Shown: piece after piece, positions 48,940 to 57,956 of the stretch | Numbering within the stretch: the first letter of the stretch is position 1 | How the letters are laid out: every line of letters begins with the position of its first letter | NCBI RefSeq assembly: GCF_900639985.1 | Contig: NZ_CAAAIM010000001.1 | Coordinates: 868,001-932,000 of the forward strand | Source of the DNA: Legionella rowbothamii | GTDB lineage: Bacteria > Pseudomonadota > Gammaproteobacteria > Legionellales > Legionellaceae | Reading direction: 5' to 3' | DNA length: 64,000 bases | Translations under genes and position numbers: made by a program | Notes under the pieces: model-generated | What the model saw: only the letters and a program-made list of their open reading frames with translations | The model's database searches: none | Told to the model about the DNA's origin: nothing

Positions 48940-50715
48940 TCACAAATATGCCCTAATTACGAACTCATCATCATTGTCAGTATCTTGTTGTTGCTCTGAT
49001 AGAGCCTGCTTATAACGAGTCACGGAATGAGATAATTCTGGAGAGGTCTTTTCATCTGAGGAAAGAGATGAAGACTTAAACAAAGAAAGGACCCATTCTA
49101 TAGGCTTTAATAGGAAACTCAATATGCGAATTCCCCATCCAGGCTGCGCGTCGGCCAGCTCTTTTGCTGCAACTTTAGCCATATGGTCAAGGAATTTACC
49201 CTCAGTAAGATGATTCACTTGCTTATAACACAAAGCACGCACTTGCTCTTTTTGTTCTTCGTCAATGTCTAACAGAAGATTATCATCAGTTAAGAGTTCG
49301 TCGATTTGGTCTGTGTAATTCTTTATATGCTCGTAGTGACCAAGACTGATTTCATGTACTATTTGTTCTTGCAACCTGGTAATGATTTTTGCATAAGCTG
49401 CCGCATGGAATAGCTCAGGATTATGCTGTTCATCAAGCATTGTTTGATCTAATCTGTCTATCCCGACATACAGTACTGCTAATAAAGGATGACTAAACGT
49501 TTTTCTATGTTTATCAAGTTGCGCTGAAGTTTGTTCATATCCATTTGCAATGGCTTGCTTTCTTTGCTCTTCAGTTGGAGCTGTCGTGGTTGTAGTGACT
49601 TCACCGGTATTGATATAAATCATATTATCGATGTGATGAAATACTTTTTCACGGTTTAATAAGGCAGCAGTGGCTTTCAGCCATTCTCCGCCAATAGCAT
49701 AAGTAATTACAGAATCTAAAGCTTGTTTAAATGCAGATACTATTTCAGGAAGATGTCGTTCCGCTTTTTGCACACGGGCTTCATAAGCTCCCGCGGCCTC
49801 TGCTTTGACACATAATACCTCCTCTCGATCCAGGCCTTCAATTTCAGGCATATTATCTAAGATCCCACCATCGGCGACGAACTCTCCCTTTGCATTTTTC
49901 CCAGGAACAAAAAGAACGGGATGAGCTCCTGACCATTGAACAACTTGAGCAATAGATTGTTGTGGGGTACTCTCTTCGCTGTAGCGCTCCAATTCTTTTT
50001 TTGTTTGATTCGTTACGGCGACTGATAAATTTTTAATCCGATGCTTTTCTGTGTCCGATAACAATTCACGAAGGAGCCCAAGATCTCCTAAGGTAAGCCG
50101 TGGATTTTCTAATTCCTCACCATTTTGGCCCATAATTTGTTGGGGTACAGTAGCCAGAGCAGCATTCATTTTTTGAATACTTTCAACCGACTTGGCTAAT
50201 TGGATTACATCATCAACATTATCAATTTCTATCCCTTGTTCCGCCAGAGCGTGTTCATATAGACTTACTTTGCTGAACAATTGAACGTAATTTATTTCTA
50301 AGTCCTCCGGAATTGGCTTAGGCAAATCCTTCAAATGATTTTTGATCTGCATCATGTAAATTACATCAAGAAAATTTCGAAAGCTATCTCCTTTAGCCCT
50401 AAAACCAACTCCTTGAACATCAAGAAGTTTTTTGATATCCAGCTCATTAACTAATTTGGTCATACTTTCAGGGCTCATACCCACAGCAATCAGGCTTGCC
50501 GTCATAGCTCCTGCTGAAGCACCACTCACATGCGTTAATTGCTCAAGATAGCCGCGCTCTTGCAGCGCTTTGAGCATCCCCATATAAGCAATACCTTTAG
50601 CACCACCGCCACTGCATACTAAACCTCTATGTTTTTCCGATTGGACGACATAATGGCCATATTCATCACGAATGATACTTACTTTCTCTCTTTTAAGTTG
50701 TTTATTTTTAGCCAC
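48940..50715 (-). CDS. Patatin-like phospholipase, VipD/VpdA/VpdB-type (probable Dot/Icm effector)
   Basis: 591 residues from a GTG (ATAGG 4 nt upstream). The patatin oxyanion loop is LVCSGGGAKGIAYMG (33-47) and the nucleophile Ser67 lies in VSGASAGAM (G-x-S-x-G). The catalytic Asp282 is in VADGGILDNMPE. These spacings match L. pneumophila VipD (Ser73, Asp288) nearly exactly, as do the total length and layout. VipD-family proteins are phospholipase A effectors; VipD itself is switched on by host Rab5/Rab22 binding through its C-terminal helical part. Here the C-terminal 300 residues are helical and end in an acidic tail (QQQDTDNDDEF). It is the most convincing effector candidate besides the kinase-like protein. 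Confidence 0.87.
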   Translation of the reverse strand: MAKNKQLKREKVSIIRDEYGHYVVQSEKHRGLVCSGGGAKGIAYMGMLKALQERGYLEQLTHVSGASAGAMTASLIAVGMSPESMTKLVNELDIKKLLDVQGVGFRAKGDSFRNFLDVIYMMQIKNHLKDLPKPIPEDLEINYVQLFSKVSLYEHALAEQGIEIDNVDDVIQLAKSVESIQKMNAALATVPQQIMGQNGEELENPRLTLGDLGLLRELLSDTEKHRIKNLSVAVTNQTKKELERYSEESTPQQSIAQVVQWSGAHPVLFVPGKNAKGEFVADGGILDNMPEIEGLDREEVLCVKAEAAGAYEARVQKAERHLPEIVSAFKQALDSVITYAIGGEWLKATAALLNREKVFHHIDNMIYINTGEVTTTTTAPTEEQRKQAIANGYEQTSAQLDKHRKTFSHPLLAVLYVGIDRLDQTMLDEQHNPELFHAAAYAKIITRLQEQIVHEISLGHYEHIKNYTDQIDELLTDDNLLLDIDEEQKEQVRALCYKQVNHLTEGKFLDHMAKVAAKELADAQPGWGIRILSFLLKPIEWVLSLFKSSSLSSDEKTSPELSHSVTRYKQALSEQQQDTDNDDEFVIRAYL

Positions 50716-50855
50716 GATACCTATATTCCAAATTATCTGTTTAATATCATTATTATACTAAGGAAAGCTTATCCTATCCTTAAGCCGATAAACAAGCATT
50801 GATCTTTATGTAAACTAATTATACAATAAGGCTTTAAAAAATCGAAGCCTTTAAA

Positions 50856-51305
50856 ATGAAATATAAATATGACTCTTTCTTTCAGGGAGATAAGCGTATA
50901 TTAACCTTCAACGAATACTTTGAAGAGACATTGTTAATCGCAAAACGAAAAGAAAAAACCGGTGAGGGACAGCGTTACTCTAGTGCTCAACTCGAAATAG
51001 CTCTCATTTGTTTTTGTGACTTTGAGGCATTAAAAAATGAGATGGATGAAGATATACAGGTGGTATTTCCTCCTTTAAGCATTGATTACCGCGCGGGATT
51101 TGACTGGCTTGATTTATCCGTGTCTCATCAGGATGAAGATGCTATTAAATATTTTCAACAACGCCTAAAAGAAAGTAATTTTGCTAAAAATTACTTTGAG
51201 TATAAATACACACTTCGCCCTGATTGTACTTTGCAAAAGTATGAGACTGATAATTTTGAGGCTCTAGAAACCATTGTAACCATGAGTAATAAGGCAGGTC
51301 CATAA
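50856..51305 (+). CDS. Unknown small protein
   Basis: 149 residues, ATG 50856, with no strong ribosome site (AAAATCGAAGCC). It is acidic, mostly soluble and of mixed helices and strands; no family is recognised. It has Cys residues in ICFCDFEAL (about 48-56). It reads towards the small-RNA gene on the other strand, so its 3' end may overlap or stop near the RNA's 3' end. Nothing links it to a pathway. Confidence 0.55.
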   Translation: MKYKYDSFFQGDKRILTFNEYFEETLLIAKRKEKTGEGQRYSSAQLEIALICFCDFEALKNEMDEDIQVVFPPLSIDYRAGFDWLDLSVSHQDEDAIKYFQQRLKESNFAKNYFEYKYTLRPDCTLQKYETDNFEALETIVTMSNKAGP

Positions 51306-51329
51306 TCTTAGAATAATCATTTGAGGAGT

Positions 51330-51447
51330 TTGTGATGCAGCAATTATCCGTCGCAAGCTTCATCGTGTTTGTGCGACAGCTGTAATAATCCCTGTTAATT
51401 GTCCTTATCAAGTGCGACATCCTGTCGCTATTCCAGCTGCGCCAAAC
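51330..51447 (-). ncRNA. CsrB/Rsm-family small RNA (RsmY/RsmZ-like), ends approximate
   Basis: On the minus strand the region after a TATAAT box holds five GGA motifs in about 110 nt: TGGAAT (51434-51432), AGGATG (51423-51419), AGGACA (51405-51401), AGGGATT (51393-51387) and CGGATA (near 51348). The second lies in the loop of a perfect hairpin GCGACA-GGA-TGTCGC (51414-51428), and the first in GCT-GGAAT-AGC. GGA in hairpin loops, many copies per RNA, no reading frame: this is how CsrB, RsmY and RsmZ titrate CsrA. The site at 51504-51521 adds the matching LetA control. The 5' end is set by the TATAAT box; the 3' end is not sure (stem GTCGCA/TGCGAC at 51350-51377, weak). Legionella normally has two such RNAs, and I cannot tell which this is. 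Confidence 0.75.
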
Positions 51448-51453
51448 ATGATT

Positions 51454-51459
51454 ATTATA
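51454..51459 (-). promoter_or_regulatory. -10 box of the Rsm-type RNA
   Basis: A perfect TATAAT on the minus strand (plus-strand ATTATA). The start would be near 51447. The -35 position (51477-51482) reads AATATT, a poor match, as expected for an activator-dependent promoter. Confidence 0.65.
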
Positions 51460-51503
51460 ACGAATTAGTCTGAAAGAATATTGATGAATAATACTTGTTG
51501 TGG

Positions 51504-51521
51504 TGTAAGAAATTTCTTAAA
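51504..51521. promoter_or_regulatory. LetA/GacA binding site (upstream activating sequence)
   Basis: TGTAAGAAATTTCTTAAA. The GacA consensus is TGTAAG-N6-CTTACA (one mismatch here), and the LetA box is TNAGAAATTTCTNA (perfect match here, 51506-51519). It is centred about 65 bp upstream of the predicted small-RNA start, in line with the known promoter layout of rsm genes. Confidence 0.85.
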
Positions 51522-51610
51522 TTGCTTGCAGGTATGACTCAGATGAATACGCCAAACAAAAACATAGCCCGAATTAGCGCAGCCTAATATGGGGATTTTT
51601 GCCATCACAA

Positions 51611-51638
51611 CCCGTATTACGACTTCGTATAATACGGG
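51611..51638. repeat. Intergenic palindrome (CCCGTATTA...TAATACGGG family)
   Basis: CCCGTATTA (51611-51619) / TAATACGGG (51630-51638), the same arms as 9223-9248. The run before it (51571-51590) also contains CGAATTAGCGCA, which recurs at 2514-2525. It lies about 25 bp beyond the 3' end of tldD. Confidence 0.65.
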
Positions 51639-51661
51639 CTAAATCTACTGGCCTCTTTGCT

Positions 51662-53104
51662 TCAACTAGTTCCACCCACGGTCAAGGCATCGATTTTCAA
51701 AGTAGGCTGCCCTACTCCCACAGGTACCGATTGGCCATCTTTACCACAGACCCCAATCCCGCGATCCAAAGATAAATCATTACCAATCATACTGACTTTT
51801 TTCATTACATCCGGACCATTACCAATTAAGGTCGCACCTTTAACAGGGACGGTGATCTTACCGTCTTCAATCAGATAAGCTTCGCTGGCAGAAAAAACAA
51901 ATTGTCCCGAGGTAATATCGACTTGCCCACCACCAAAGTTCACTGCATATAAACCTCGTTTGACTGAGCGAATAATTTCTTCTGGGTCACGCTGACCAGC
52001 TAACATATAAGTATTGGTCATTCTAGGCATAGGTACGTGAGCATAAGACTCTCGTCGGCAATTACCTGTGGATTGCATACCCATTAACTTGGCATTCAGT
52101 TTATCTTGCATATAATTTACCAATACTCCGTCTTCAATCAAGGTGGTACATTGAGAAGGTGTTCCTTCATCATCCATAGTCAAAGAGCCGCGTCGGTCTT
52201 TTAAGGTACCGTCATCAACCACAGTTACCCCCGGAGCTGCGACTTGCTGTCCAATGCGACCTGAAAACGCAGATAACCCTTTACGATTGAAATCACCTTC
52301 CAAACCATGCCCCACAGCCTCATGTAATAGCACACCCGGCCAACCTGGCCCTAAAACAACAGGCATAGTTCCTGCGGGTGCAGGCTTAGCGTCGAGATTA
52401 ACTAAAGCTTCCCGCACCGCTTCGCGCGCGTAACTTAAGGCATTGTCTTTTTCAGTGAAATAAGAGTAGGCGACACGTCCGCCCCCCCCAGATCGAGCTG
52501 ATTCACGGCGGCCGTTTTTATCCTCAACAATAACACTTACATTCACACTGACTAAAGGGCGAACATCAGCAACCATCTTGCCATGCATATCAGCAACCAT
52601 AACCACTTCATAACATCCACTTAATGAGGCATTAACCTGAACTACTCGTGGATCGATACTACGTGCTTCTTTATCAATAGCTTCAAGTAAAGCAATTTTC
52701 TCTTGCTTACTCATTCCTTCAATGGGGTTTAGCCCATGATAACGTGATTCAGCAACCGTATTGATGTGAACCGGCTGTAAAACCTTCGCCCCAGCTAGGG
52801 CAATAGATCGAGCGGCATCGGCGGCACGCAGCATTGAAGGTAAAAGGATGTCATCACAATATGCAAAGCCTGTTTTATCACCACTTACTGCACGGATGCC
52901 TACGCCCTTATCTAAAGAAAAACTGCCACTTTTCACTACCGAATCTTCTAAATACCACGATTCGTAACTGCAGCTTTGGAAATATAAATCTGCATCATCA
53001 ATATGATGACTCATCATCGACTTAAACAGTTTTTCAATACCGGTTTCATCCAAAGATGCTGGAGCCAGTAGAATCTCTTTTGCTGTAGTTAATGCTTCTG
53101 TCAT
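51662..53104 (-). CDS. tldD: Metalloprotease TldD (PmbA/TldD family)
   Basis: 480 residues, the usual length. The metal site HExxxH is in [37 protein letters not shown] and the late [30 protein letters not shown] motif fit TldD rather than its partner TldE/PmbA. TldD/TldE process peptides such as microcin B17 and CcdA; the general role is proteolysis in the cytoplasm. The start codon directly follows the stop of the nitrilase-family gene with no gap, so they are co-transcribed. PmbA is elsewhere. Confidence 0.95.
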   Translation of the reverse strand: MTEALTTAKEILLAPASLDETGIEKLFKSMMSHHIDDADLYFQSCSYESWYLEDSVVKSGSFSLDKGVGIRAVSGDKTGFAYCDDILLPSMLRAADAARSIALAGAKVLQPVHINTVAESRYHGLNPIEGMSKQEKIALLEAIDKEARSIDPRVVQVNASLSGCYEVVMVADMHGKMVADVRPLVSVNVSVIVEDKNGRRESARSGGGGRVAYSYFTEKDNALSYAREAVREALVNLDAKPAPAGTMPVVLGPGWPGVLLHEAVGHGLEGDFNRKGLSAFSGRIGQQVAAPGVTVVDDGTLKDRRGSLTMDDEGTPSQCTTLIEDGVLVNYMQDKLNAKLMGMQSTGNCRRESYAHVPMPRMTNTYMLAGQRDPEEIIRSVKRGLYAVNFGGGQVDITSGQFVFSASEAYLIEDGKITVPVKGATLIGNGPDVMKKVSMIGNDLSLDRGIGVCGKDGQSVPVGVGQPTLKIDALTVGGTS

Positions 53105-53923
53105 TTAAGTACCCTTTAAATTTAATACGTGATGGTCCACCGTTGGAAAGGTTTTTCGCAAATGATGCAGACCATGCAAATCAATCTCTGCGGTGACTAT
53201 TCCAACACCTTCTTCTTGCTCAGCCAATACCCTGCCCCAGGGATCAACAATCATGCTGTGTCCATAAGTAGATCGCCCATTTTCATGTTGCCCTCCTTGG
53301 TTGGCGGCTAATACATAACAAAGGTTTTCAATCGCTCTTGCCCGCAATAAAACCTCCCAATGAGCCTGACCCGTTATTGCTGTAAATGCGGAAGGAACAG
53401 TGAACAGCTGCGCACCTTGAATCGCTAATTCCCGATAGAGTTCCGGAAAACGTAAATCATAACAAACTGTTAATCCAACCTTGCCTATGGGCGTATCCAC
53501 AAGGGCAAGCTCATGTCCTCTTTCTATAGTGGCAGATTCTTGATAACTCTCTTGTAAGGAAACGTTTACATCGAATAAATGAATTTTATCATAACGTGTC
53601 ACACAAAGCCCTTGATTATCATAGACTAAGCTACTTGCACGAACCTTAGAACTACTCACTTTGATAGGGAGTGTCCCAGCAATAACCCACAATCCTAAAC
53701 GTTTTGCTAGCTGGCTTATCTTCTCCTGGATTGGGCCCTGGCCATAAACTTCCCCAATCTGCAGCTTGTCTACATCCTTATGCCCCATAAAGGCCAAATT
53801 TTCAGGTAATAAAACTAATTCTGCTTCTTGTTCACGTGCTTGCACCATCAAGGTTTCAACGTGCTGCAAATTCTCCATCACATTTGCTGAAGAAACCATT
53901 TGGGCCACCGCAACTCGAGCCAT
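53105..53923 (-). CDS. Carbon-nitrogen hydrolase, Nit1/YbeM-like
   Basis: 272 residues from the ATG at 53923 (GAGG 6 nt upstream), preferred over the start at 53935. The three catalytic residues are in place: Glu in LLPENLAF, Lys in RYDKIHLFDV and Cys in GLTVCYDLRFPELYR. This is the nitrilase superfamily branch of Nit1 and YafV/YbeM-like amidases; recent work on Nit1 shows it repairs deaminated glutathione, which is the best guess here. It precedes tldD with no spacing. The pair often stands in gammaproteobacterial genomes next to yhdP-like genes, which are not in this window. Confidence 0.92.
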   Translation of the reverse strand: MARVAVAQMVSSANVMENLQHVETLMVQAREQEAELVLLPENLAFMGHKDVDKLQIGEVYGQGPIQEKISQLAKRLGLWVIAGTLPIKVSSSKVRASSLVYDNQGLCVTRYDKIHLFDVNVSLQESYQESATIERGHELALVDTPIGKVGLTVCYDLRFPELYRELAIQGAQLFTVPSAFTAITGQAHWEVLLRARAIENLCYVLAANQGGQHENGRSTYGHSMIVDPWGRVLAEQEEGVGIVTAEIDLHGLHHLRKTFPTVDHHVLNLKGT

Positions 53924-54109
53924 AGTACGCCTCATCTACTGCATTAAGAATTTTTCATCATACTATAGACTAGTATAGATCCTCAAAGAATTTGGAATTC
54001 AAAAAAATTCAAATATTTCTTGACAAAATTGCCCTATACTACTTGAAATATAGGAAACTTATCCCCAGATGTGCTAGAATAAATATAAACGAAAGAGGAG
54101 TTCTAAACG

Positions 54110-54784
54110 ATGAACCGAAATGATGTTACCCTGATTAGCCAACGTAGGGAATCGGCACTGTCCAGCAATAAGGTACTGCGCAATACCTACCTGCTGCTTA
54201 GTTTAACGTTCTTATTTAGTGCGTTTACTGCCTATATGTCTATGGCAAGTGGTGCGCGCCCAGTAAACGTCCTGGTGATGATTGTAGGGGTTTATGGTTT
54301 AATGTTTTTAACCCATGCCTTACAAAATAGTGTTTGGGGTCTGGTTAGTGTTTTTGCCTTTACGGGCTTTCTAGGCTACACCTTAGGCCCACTATTGAAC
54401 TTTTACATGCATAATTTTAGTAATGGACCTCAGCTAGTTGCTACCGCGCTCGGTGGTACGGGTATGATTTTCTTTGCCCTTTCAGGTTATGCCTTAACCA
54501 CGAAAAAAGATTTCAGCTTCCTAGGTGGATTCCTTTTTGTTGGCATGATGGTGGCGGTCTTAGCGATGATTGCTGGAATATTTATTCAGATCCCAGCATT
54601 GCAATTAGCTATTTCAGCAGCATTTATCCTGATTTCTTCTGGATTAATTCTGCTCCAAACCAGCGCCATAATCCATGATGGTGAGACAAATTATATTGCT
54701 GCCACAGTAGGTCTGTTTGTATCTATATACAATTTGTTCGTGAGCCTGCTCAATATATTAAGCGCATTCTCAGGCCGCGACTAA
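54110..54784 (+). CDS. Bax inhibitor-1 family membrane protein (YccA/YbhL type)
   Basis: 224 residues with seven hydrophobic helices (YLLLSLTFLFSAFTAYMS, VNVLVMIVGVYGLMFLTHAL, LVSVFAFTGFLGYTLGPLL, and others). The BI-1 hallmark of a short cytoplasmic N-terminus and late conserved acidic residues (DGETNY) are kept. Bacterial members act as calcium leaks, and YccA shields SecY from FtsH. A RBS (GAGGAG) lies before the ATG. The strong terminator at 54805 closes it as a single-gene unit. Confidence 0.9.
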   Translation: MNRNDVTLISQRRESALSSNKVLRNTYLLLSLTFLFSAFTAYMSMASGARPVNVLVMIVGVYGLMFLTHALQNSVWGLVSVFAFTGFLGYTLGPLLNFYMHNFSNGPQLVATALGGTGMIFFALSGYALTTKKDFSFLGGFLFVGMMVAVLAMIAGIFIQIPALQLAISAAFILISSGLILLQTSAIIHDGETNYIAATVGLFVSIYNLFVSLLNILSAFSGRD

Positions 54785-54804
54785 AATCGGTCTCCTCTAC
54801 TTGG

Positions 54805-54829
54805 TCCCGGCACTTGCTGGGATTTTTTT
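54805..54829 (+). terminator. Intrinsic terminator of the BI-1 family gene
   Basis: CCCGGCA / TGCTGGG stem with a short loop, then A and seven T. It lies 22 nt after the stop codon. A related stem follows the gene at 55834-56838. Confidence 0.88.
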
Positions 54830-54900
54830 GCTTTAATTTTAGGGAACAGTTTATAAACTTTAGACTGGCCCTACCAGTATTCCAACGAACGTAGCAGTGA

Positions 54901-54960
54901 GGCACCCAGGAGTTCGAAACAAGGAACTCTGGATTGGTTCATTCCGTTCGCAATGACGAT
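54901..54960. repeat. Palindromic repeat remnant (family C)
   Basis: CAGGAGTTC-gaaacaag-GAACTCTG forms a stem of about 9 bp, followed by TCATTCCGTTCGCAATGACG. The right end resembles the flank of the perfect palindrome at 40548. The gap here (54830-55011) has no gene. Confidence 0.6.
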
Positions 54961-55011
54961 GTTTTATTTAAAAATGGAAAACAAACTGTAAATCAGCAAC
55001 CGCCCACTCTA

Positions 55012-55578
55012 TTATATTGAAAAATCAGACAGTTCTACCTCGTTAACTATTAATTCATTCCCATCCAAATCAATGATGTCATCAGAGATATCTACCACTG
55101 GAATTACCTCAGCTGCAAGCATACGAATCGAACCATTAGCACGTAAATCGTTTAAATGGTCTTTGGGTGGATAGCAATGATTACTGGTATGCGCATCAAT
55201 TACTTGAATCTTAATCGCATGACCATCGTGGACCACTACTAAAGTCCCGCGCATGTCGTCAAATGTAAATTGAACATTCATCTGTTTTAAGACTGCTTTT
55301 ATTTGTGATATGCCTTGAATTAAATCTTCATTTCCCATAAGAAAATCAAGATCATTAGGGTTCGGCCTAGTCGGATCTTGTAATTGTTTCGCAGCACTAC
55401 CTGTCAAGATAAATTGATGCCGAGGAAACTCAATACTTAACAATTTAAATAAACCCTCTAAGAATGGCTGGTATACTGTTGAGGGAAGATTTTTTTCAAA
55501 ATCAGGTTGCTCAATGCGGTTATCAATAGAAAAACTTGCCAGTGCCGGGGGGAAAAAACCATTACCTTTGCTATACAT
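55012..55578 (-). CDS. Nucleotidyltransferase-fold protein
   Basis: 188 residues. FILTGSAAKQL (57-67) followed by NDLDFLMGNEDL (75-86) is the G-S...D-x-D pattern of the polymerase-beta-like nucleotidyltransferase fold; AIKIQVIDAH (about 126-135) is where the third carboxylate normally sits, here an Asp. The order and spacing recall MNT and AbiEii-type enzymes more than CCA-adding ones. No partner (HEPN or AbiEi-like) lies next to it: the following gene is on the other strand and is not similar to either. The function is therefore open. Confidence 0.6.
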   Translation of the reverse strand: MYSKGNGFFPPALASFSIDNRIEQPDFEKNLPSTVYQPFLEGLFKLLSIEFPRHQFILTGSAAKQLQDPTRPNPNDLDFLMGNEDLIQGISQIKAVLKQMNVQFTFDDMRGTLVVVHDGHAIKIQVIDAHTSNHCYPPKDHLNDLRANGSIRMLAAEVIPVVDISDDIIDLDGNELIVNEVELSDFSI

Positions 55579-55833
55579 CTTCTACATATCTCCTTCAAGT
55601 TAGGGCTTTTTCACCCAAGGGCATAATTATAACAAATTACAAAATAAACGTGCAAAAAAACTTTATTTAAACAGAGTAAATCCGAATCTAATCTAAAAAT
55701 TAATAAGACTGCACATTGTTTTCCCTAAAATTATCCGATACTCTAAAAGTTCATTATCTCTCAACCACAGGAGGCTTTGCTCACCATGCACCATTAACTA
55801 CTTAACCATGACTGAATAATTAGGAGACGTCAT

Positions 55834-56838
55834 ATGCCTAACACTAAAGGGAAAACTACACTATCGTCCAAGGAAGCGGCACGCAAGCCAGCTCCATCCA
55901 TTCAATCAAGCCTCTCCAAGCAAAAAAAATCAGCTAATTTACAGTTTTTCTCCTCGCAAGAATGCAGTGCCGAACAATTAAAAACAACAGCAAAAAAATT
56001 ATTCCCTCAACGCGCGCGCCAAAAGTTTAGTTATCAACAAAACCATACTGCCTCATTAGCCCTTCCGTTAAGCAATGAACAATTGAATCCAGACGAACAA
56101 TCCGCTGCCCAACTCCTTTTACTCGCCAAAAAGAATATTCTGGAGCATGCGAATATGCGTGTGGATCTGTTTTTTTATACCATGATTGCTTATTATCAAA
56201 AAAACCTGAGTCCCGTATTGGGCCATACTTATCTGCAACATGGCCGCGGCCGCAGCTCAGAAGCTAACCTATTGCTTAGCGAAGCTTGCCATAACAGTAT
56301 ATTTCCTGCATTAATTGATGAAACCATTTTAAACAAAGATGAAAGACCGAAGGCCTGTCTGCTCAGTGGCACTCATTTAATGAATAGTCTCAACTCAACT
56401 ACTGAGCTACCCCCCTTTGTGAACGACCTTGATGACGTCATCGAACAACTATGTCGGGAAAAATCCTTAGTGATTTTACAAGCAGTCTCGCGAGGTAGCA
56501 TTAATCCAGTTGAAGGCCTGACCTTGTTTTTACACTTGCTCAAAACATCTTTAGAGACGATCAGCCAAAACGCCAGTAAAGAAAAAAATCCCTTCCTCAC
56601 CGAGTTAGTTGAGCTTGTTACACAAGGCTCAATAACCCATCGCCTTGACGAGGATACGGAAACTGTTAGCGATGAATACGTACAAATGCTATTACAGTTA
56701 AATAACAAAGAGAAAAAGGATTGTCTCAATAAGAAACTAAGAGGAAAAGTTTATACAGAGAAATTTGCGCAAATGCAAAATGAAATTTTAAGTATGGAAG
56801 TAGAGCCATTAGTTTCTACCACCCATTGTCAGCTCTAA
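55834..56838 (+). CDS. Unknown protein, basic N-terminus, helical
   Basis: 334 residues, ATG 55834 with GGAG 6 nt upstream. The first 60 residues are basic and Ser/Gln/Lys rich (GKTTLSSKEAARKPAP, SLSKQKKSA) and look disordered; the rest is helical with no signal peptide or membrane span. No domain is recognised. The C-terminus (MEVEPLVSTTHCQL) has hydrophobic residues near the last position, a feature of some Dot/Icm substrates but common by chance. It is monocistronic: 255 bp before it and a terminator-type hairpin after it. Confidence 0.6.
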   Translation: MPNTKGKTTLSSKEAARKPAPSIQSSLSKQKKSANLQFFSSQECSAEQLKTTAKKLFPQRARQKFSYQQNHTASLALPLSNEQLNPDEQSAAQLLLLAKKNILEHANMRVDLFFYTMIAYYQKNLSPVLGHTYLQHGRGRSSEANLLLSEACHNSIFPALIDETILNKDERPKACLLSGTHLMNSLNSTTELPPFVNDLDDVIEQLCREKSLVILQAVSRGSINPVEGLTLFLHLLKTSLETISQNASKEKNPFLTELVELVTQGSITHRLDEDTETVSDEYVQMLLQLNNKEKKDCLNKKLRGKVYTEKFAQMQNEILSMEVEPLVSTTHCQL

Positions 56839-56890
56839 ATGATGGTGCACTCATTTTCTATAGGAGTCCAATGAGTCTCCTTTATCCGAT

Positions 56891-56912
56891 CCCGGCAGTT
56901 GCCGGGATTCTT
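56891..56912 (+). terminator. Hairpin after the unknown gene
   Basis: CCCGGCA / TGCCGGG (7-bp stem, 2-nt loop), then ATTCTTTGT. It lies 53 nt after the stop codon, with the same stem core as 54805-54829. The T-run is interrupted. Confidence 0.7.
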
Positions 56913-56962
56913 TGTATATACGAATGATTTAAAAGAATAATTTTTAAATTTTTATTAAAAAG

Positions 56963-57067
56963 ATGAACACACGCTCTACTTATGGATTTGACTATGAGCC
57001 AAGTAATACGGATATTATTGCAGTAATAATTATTCTGGCCATTCTTTTTCATAGTCTAAATTTCTAG
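56963..57067 (+). CDS. Possible 34-residue single-span membrane peptide
   Basis: ATG 56963 to TAG 57067. The first 17 residues are polar (NTRSTYGFDYEPSNT), then a hydrophobic helix IIAVIIILAILFHSLNF closes the peptide. A weak AAAAAG stands before the ATG. A small membrane protein is plausible, but chance is not excluded in AT-rich DNA. Confidence 0.3.
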   Translation: MNTRSTYGFDYEPSNTDIIAVIIILAILFHSLNF

Positions 57068-57085
57068 GCGTTCAAAACAATCACG

Positions 57086-57832
57086 TCACGGATTAACATA
57101 AAGTCTCGCTTCCAGCATTAGTTGACGCATGTGTCTTACGGCTTCTTTCATTCCGCAGAATAAAGCGCGCGCAATAATGGCATGACCAATGTTAAGTTCA
57201 TGTAACTCTTTAATTGCAGCAATCGCTTGTACATTGTGATAATGTAATCCATGACCCGCGTTAACAATTAAGTTTAGGCTGGCTGCATATTCCGCTGCTC
57301 GTCTAATACGTTCTAACTCGTGTTGTTGTTGCTCAACATGAGTGGCATCGGCATAGCAACCAGTATGCAATTCAATAACAGGAGCCCCCACATCTGCAGC
57401 AGCTTTGATTTGATCCAGATCGGGGTCAATAAACAAAGAAACCTCACTGCCCATTGCCTGCAGACGTCGCACTGCACGCTCAACTGTTTTTTGGTGCGTT
57501 AAAATATCCAACCCACCCTCAGTTGTTATTTCTTCACGCTTTTCAGGTACTAAACAAGTATGCTCAGGAGATATTTCTTCTGCAAATTCAAGCATAGAAT
57601 CAGTTACGGCTAATTCAAGATTCATGCGAGTTTGTAATACTTCTTTTATCAAACGCACATCACGTGCTTGAATGTGGCGTAAGTCTTCACGCATGTGTAA
57701 GGTAATTCCATCAGCTCCAGCTTCTTCAGCATCCATGGCCGCTTGTACAGGATCCGGATAACGGGTACCACGTGCTTGTCGCACTGTAGCTACGTGATCA
57801 ATATTTACACCTAATAAAATCAGCTTACTCAT
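57086..57832 (-). CDS. pdxJ: Pyridoxine 5'-phosphate synthase
   Basis: 248 residues from the ATG at 57832. It has the PdxJ start [24 protein letters not shown], then [48 protein letters not shown] and [14 protein letters not shown], which give the catalytic and phosphate-binding residues of this TIM barrel. It makes pyridoxine phosphate from deoxyxylulose phosphate and aminoacetone phosphate derivatives. In many gammaproteobacteria pdxJ follows recO in one operon. Here two + strand peptidase-like genes lie between them. Confidence 0.97.
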   Translation of the reverse strand: MSKLILLGVNIDHVATVRQARGTRYPDPVQAAMDAEEAGADGITLHMREDLRHIQARDVRLIKEVLQTRMNLELAVTDSMLEFAEEISPEHTCLVPEKREEITTEGGLDILTHQKTVERAVRRLQAMGSEVSLFIDPDLDQIKAAADVGAPVIELHTGCYADATHVEQQQHELERIRRAAEYAASLNLIVNAGHGLHYHNVQAIAAIKELHELNIGHAIIARALFCGMKEAVRHMRQLMLEARLYVNP

Positions 57833-57956
57833 TTTGCACCACACAAGGTAAAAAGAAGAGTATAATGTTCCTGCCTATCTAAACTCAAGCTGAGCTTTAC
57901 ATTAGCTTAGTAAACTTGCTACCATGCTGCTCATTTTTCATCAAAATGGAATAATT

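Noticed and set aside
51334..51384. 16-codon frame MQQLSVASFIVFVRQL with a good ribosome site
   Set aside because: Too short, and it lies within the predicted small RNA on the opposite strand, whose paired arms explain the sequence better.
51522..51661. Rightward small RNA from the LetA site
   Set aside because: The site is palindromic, but the right side has almost no GGA motifs and no good -10 at the expected distance; the left side has both.
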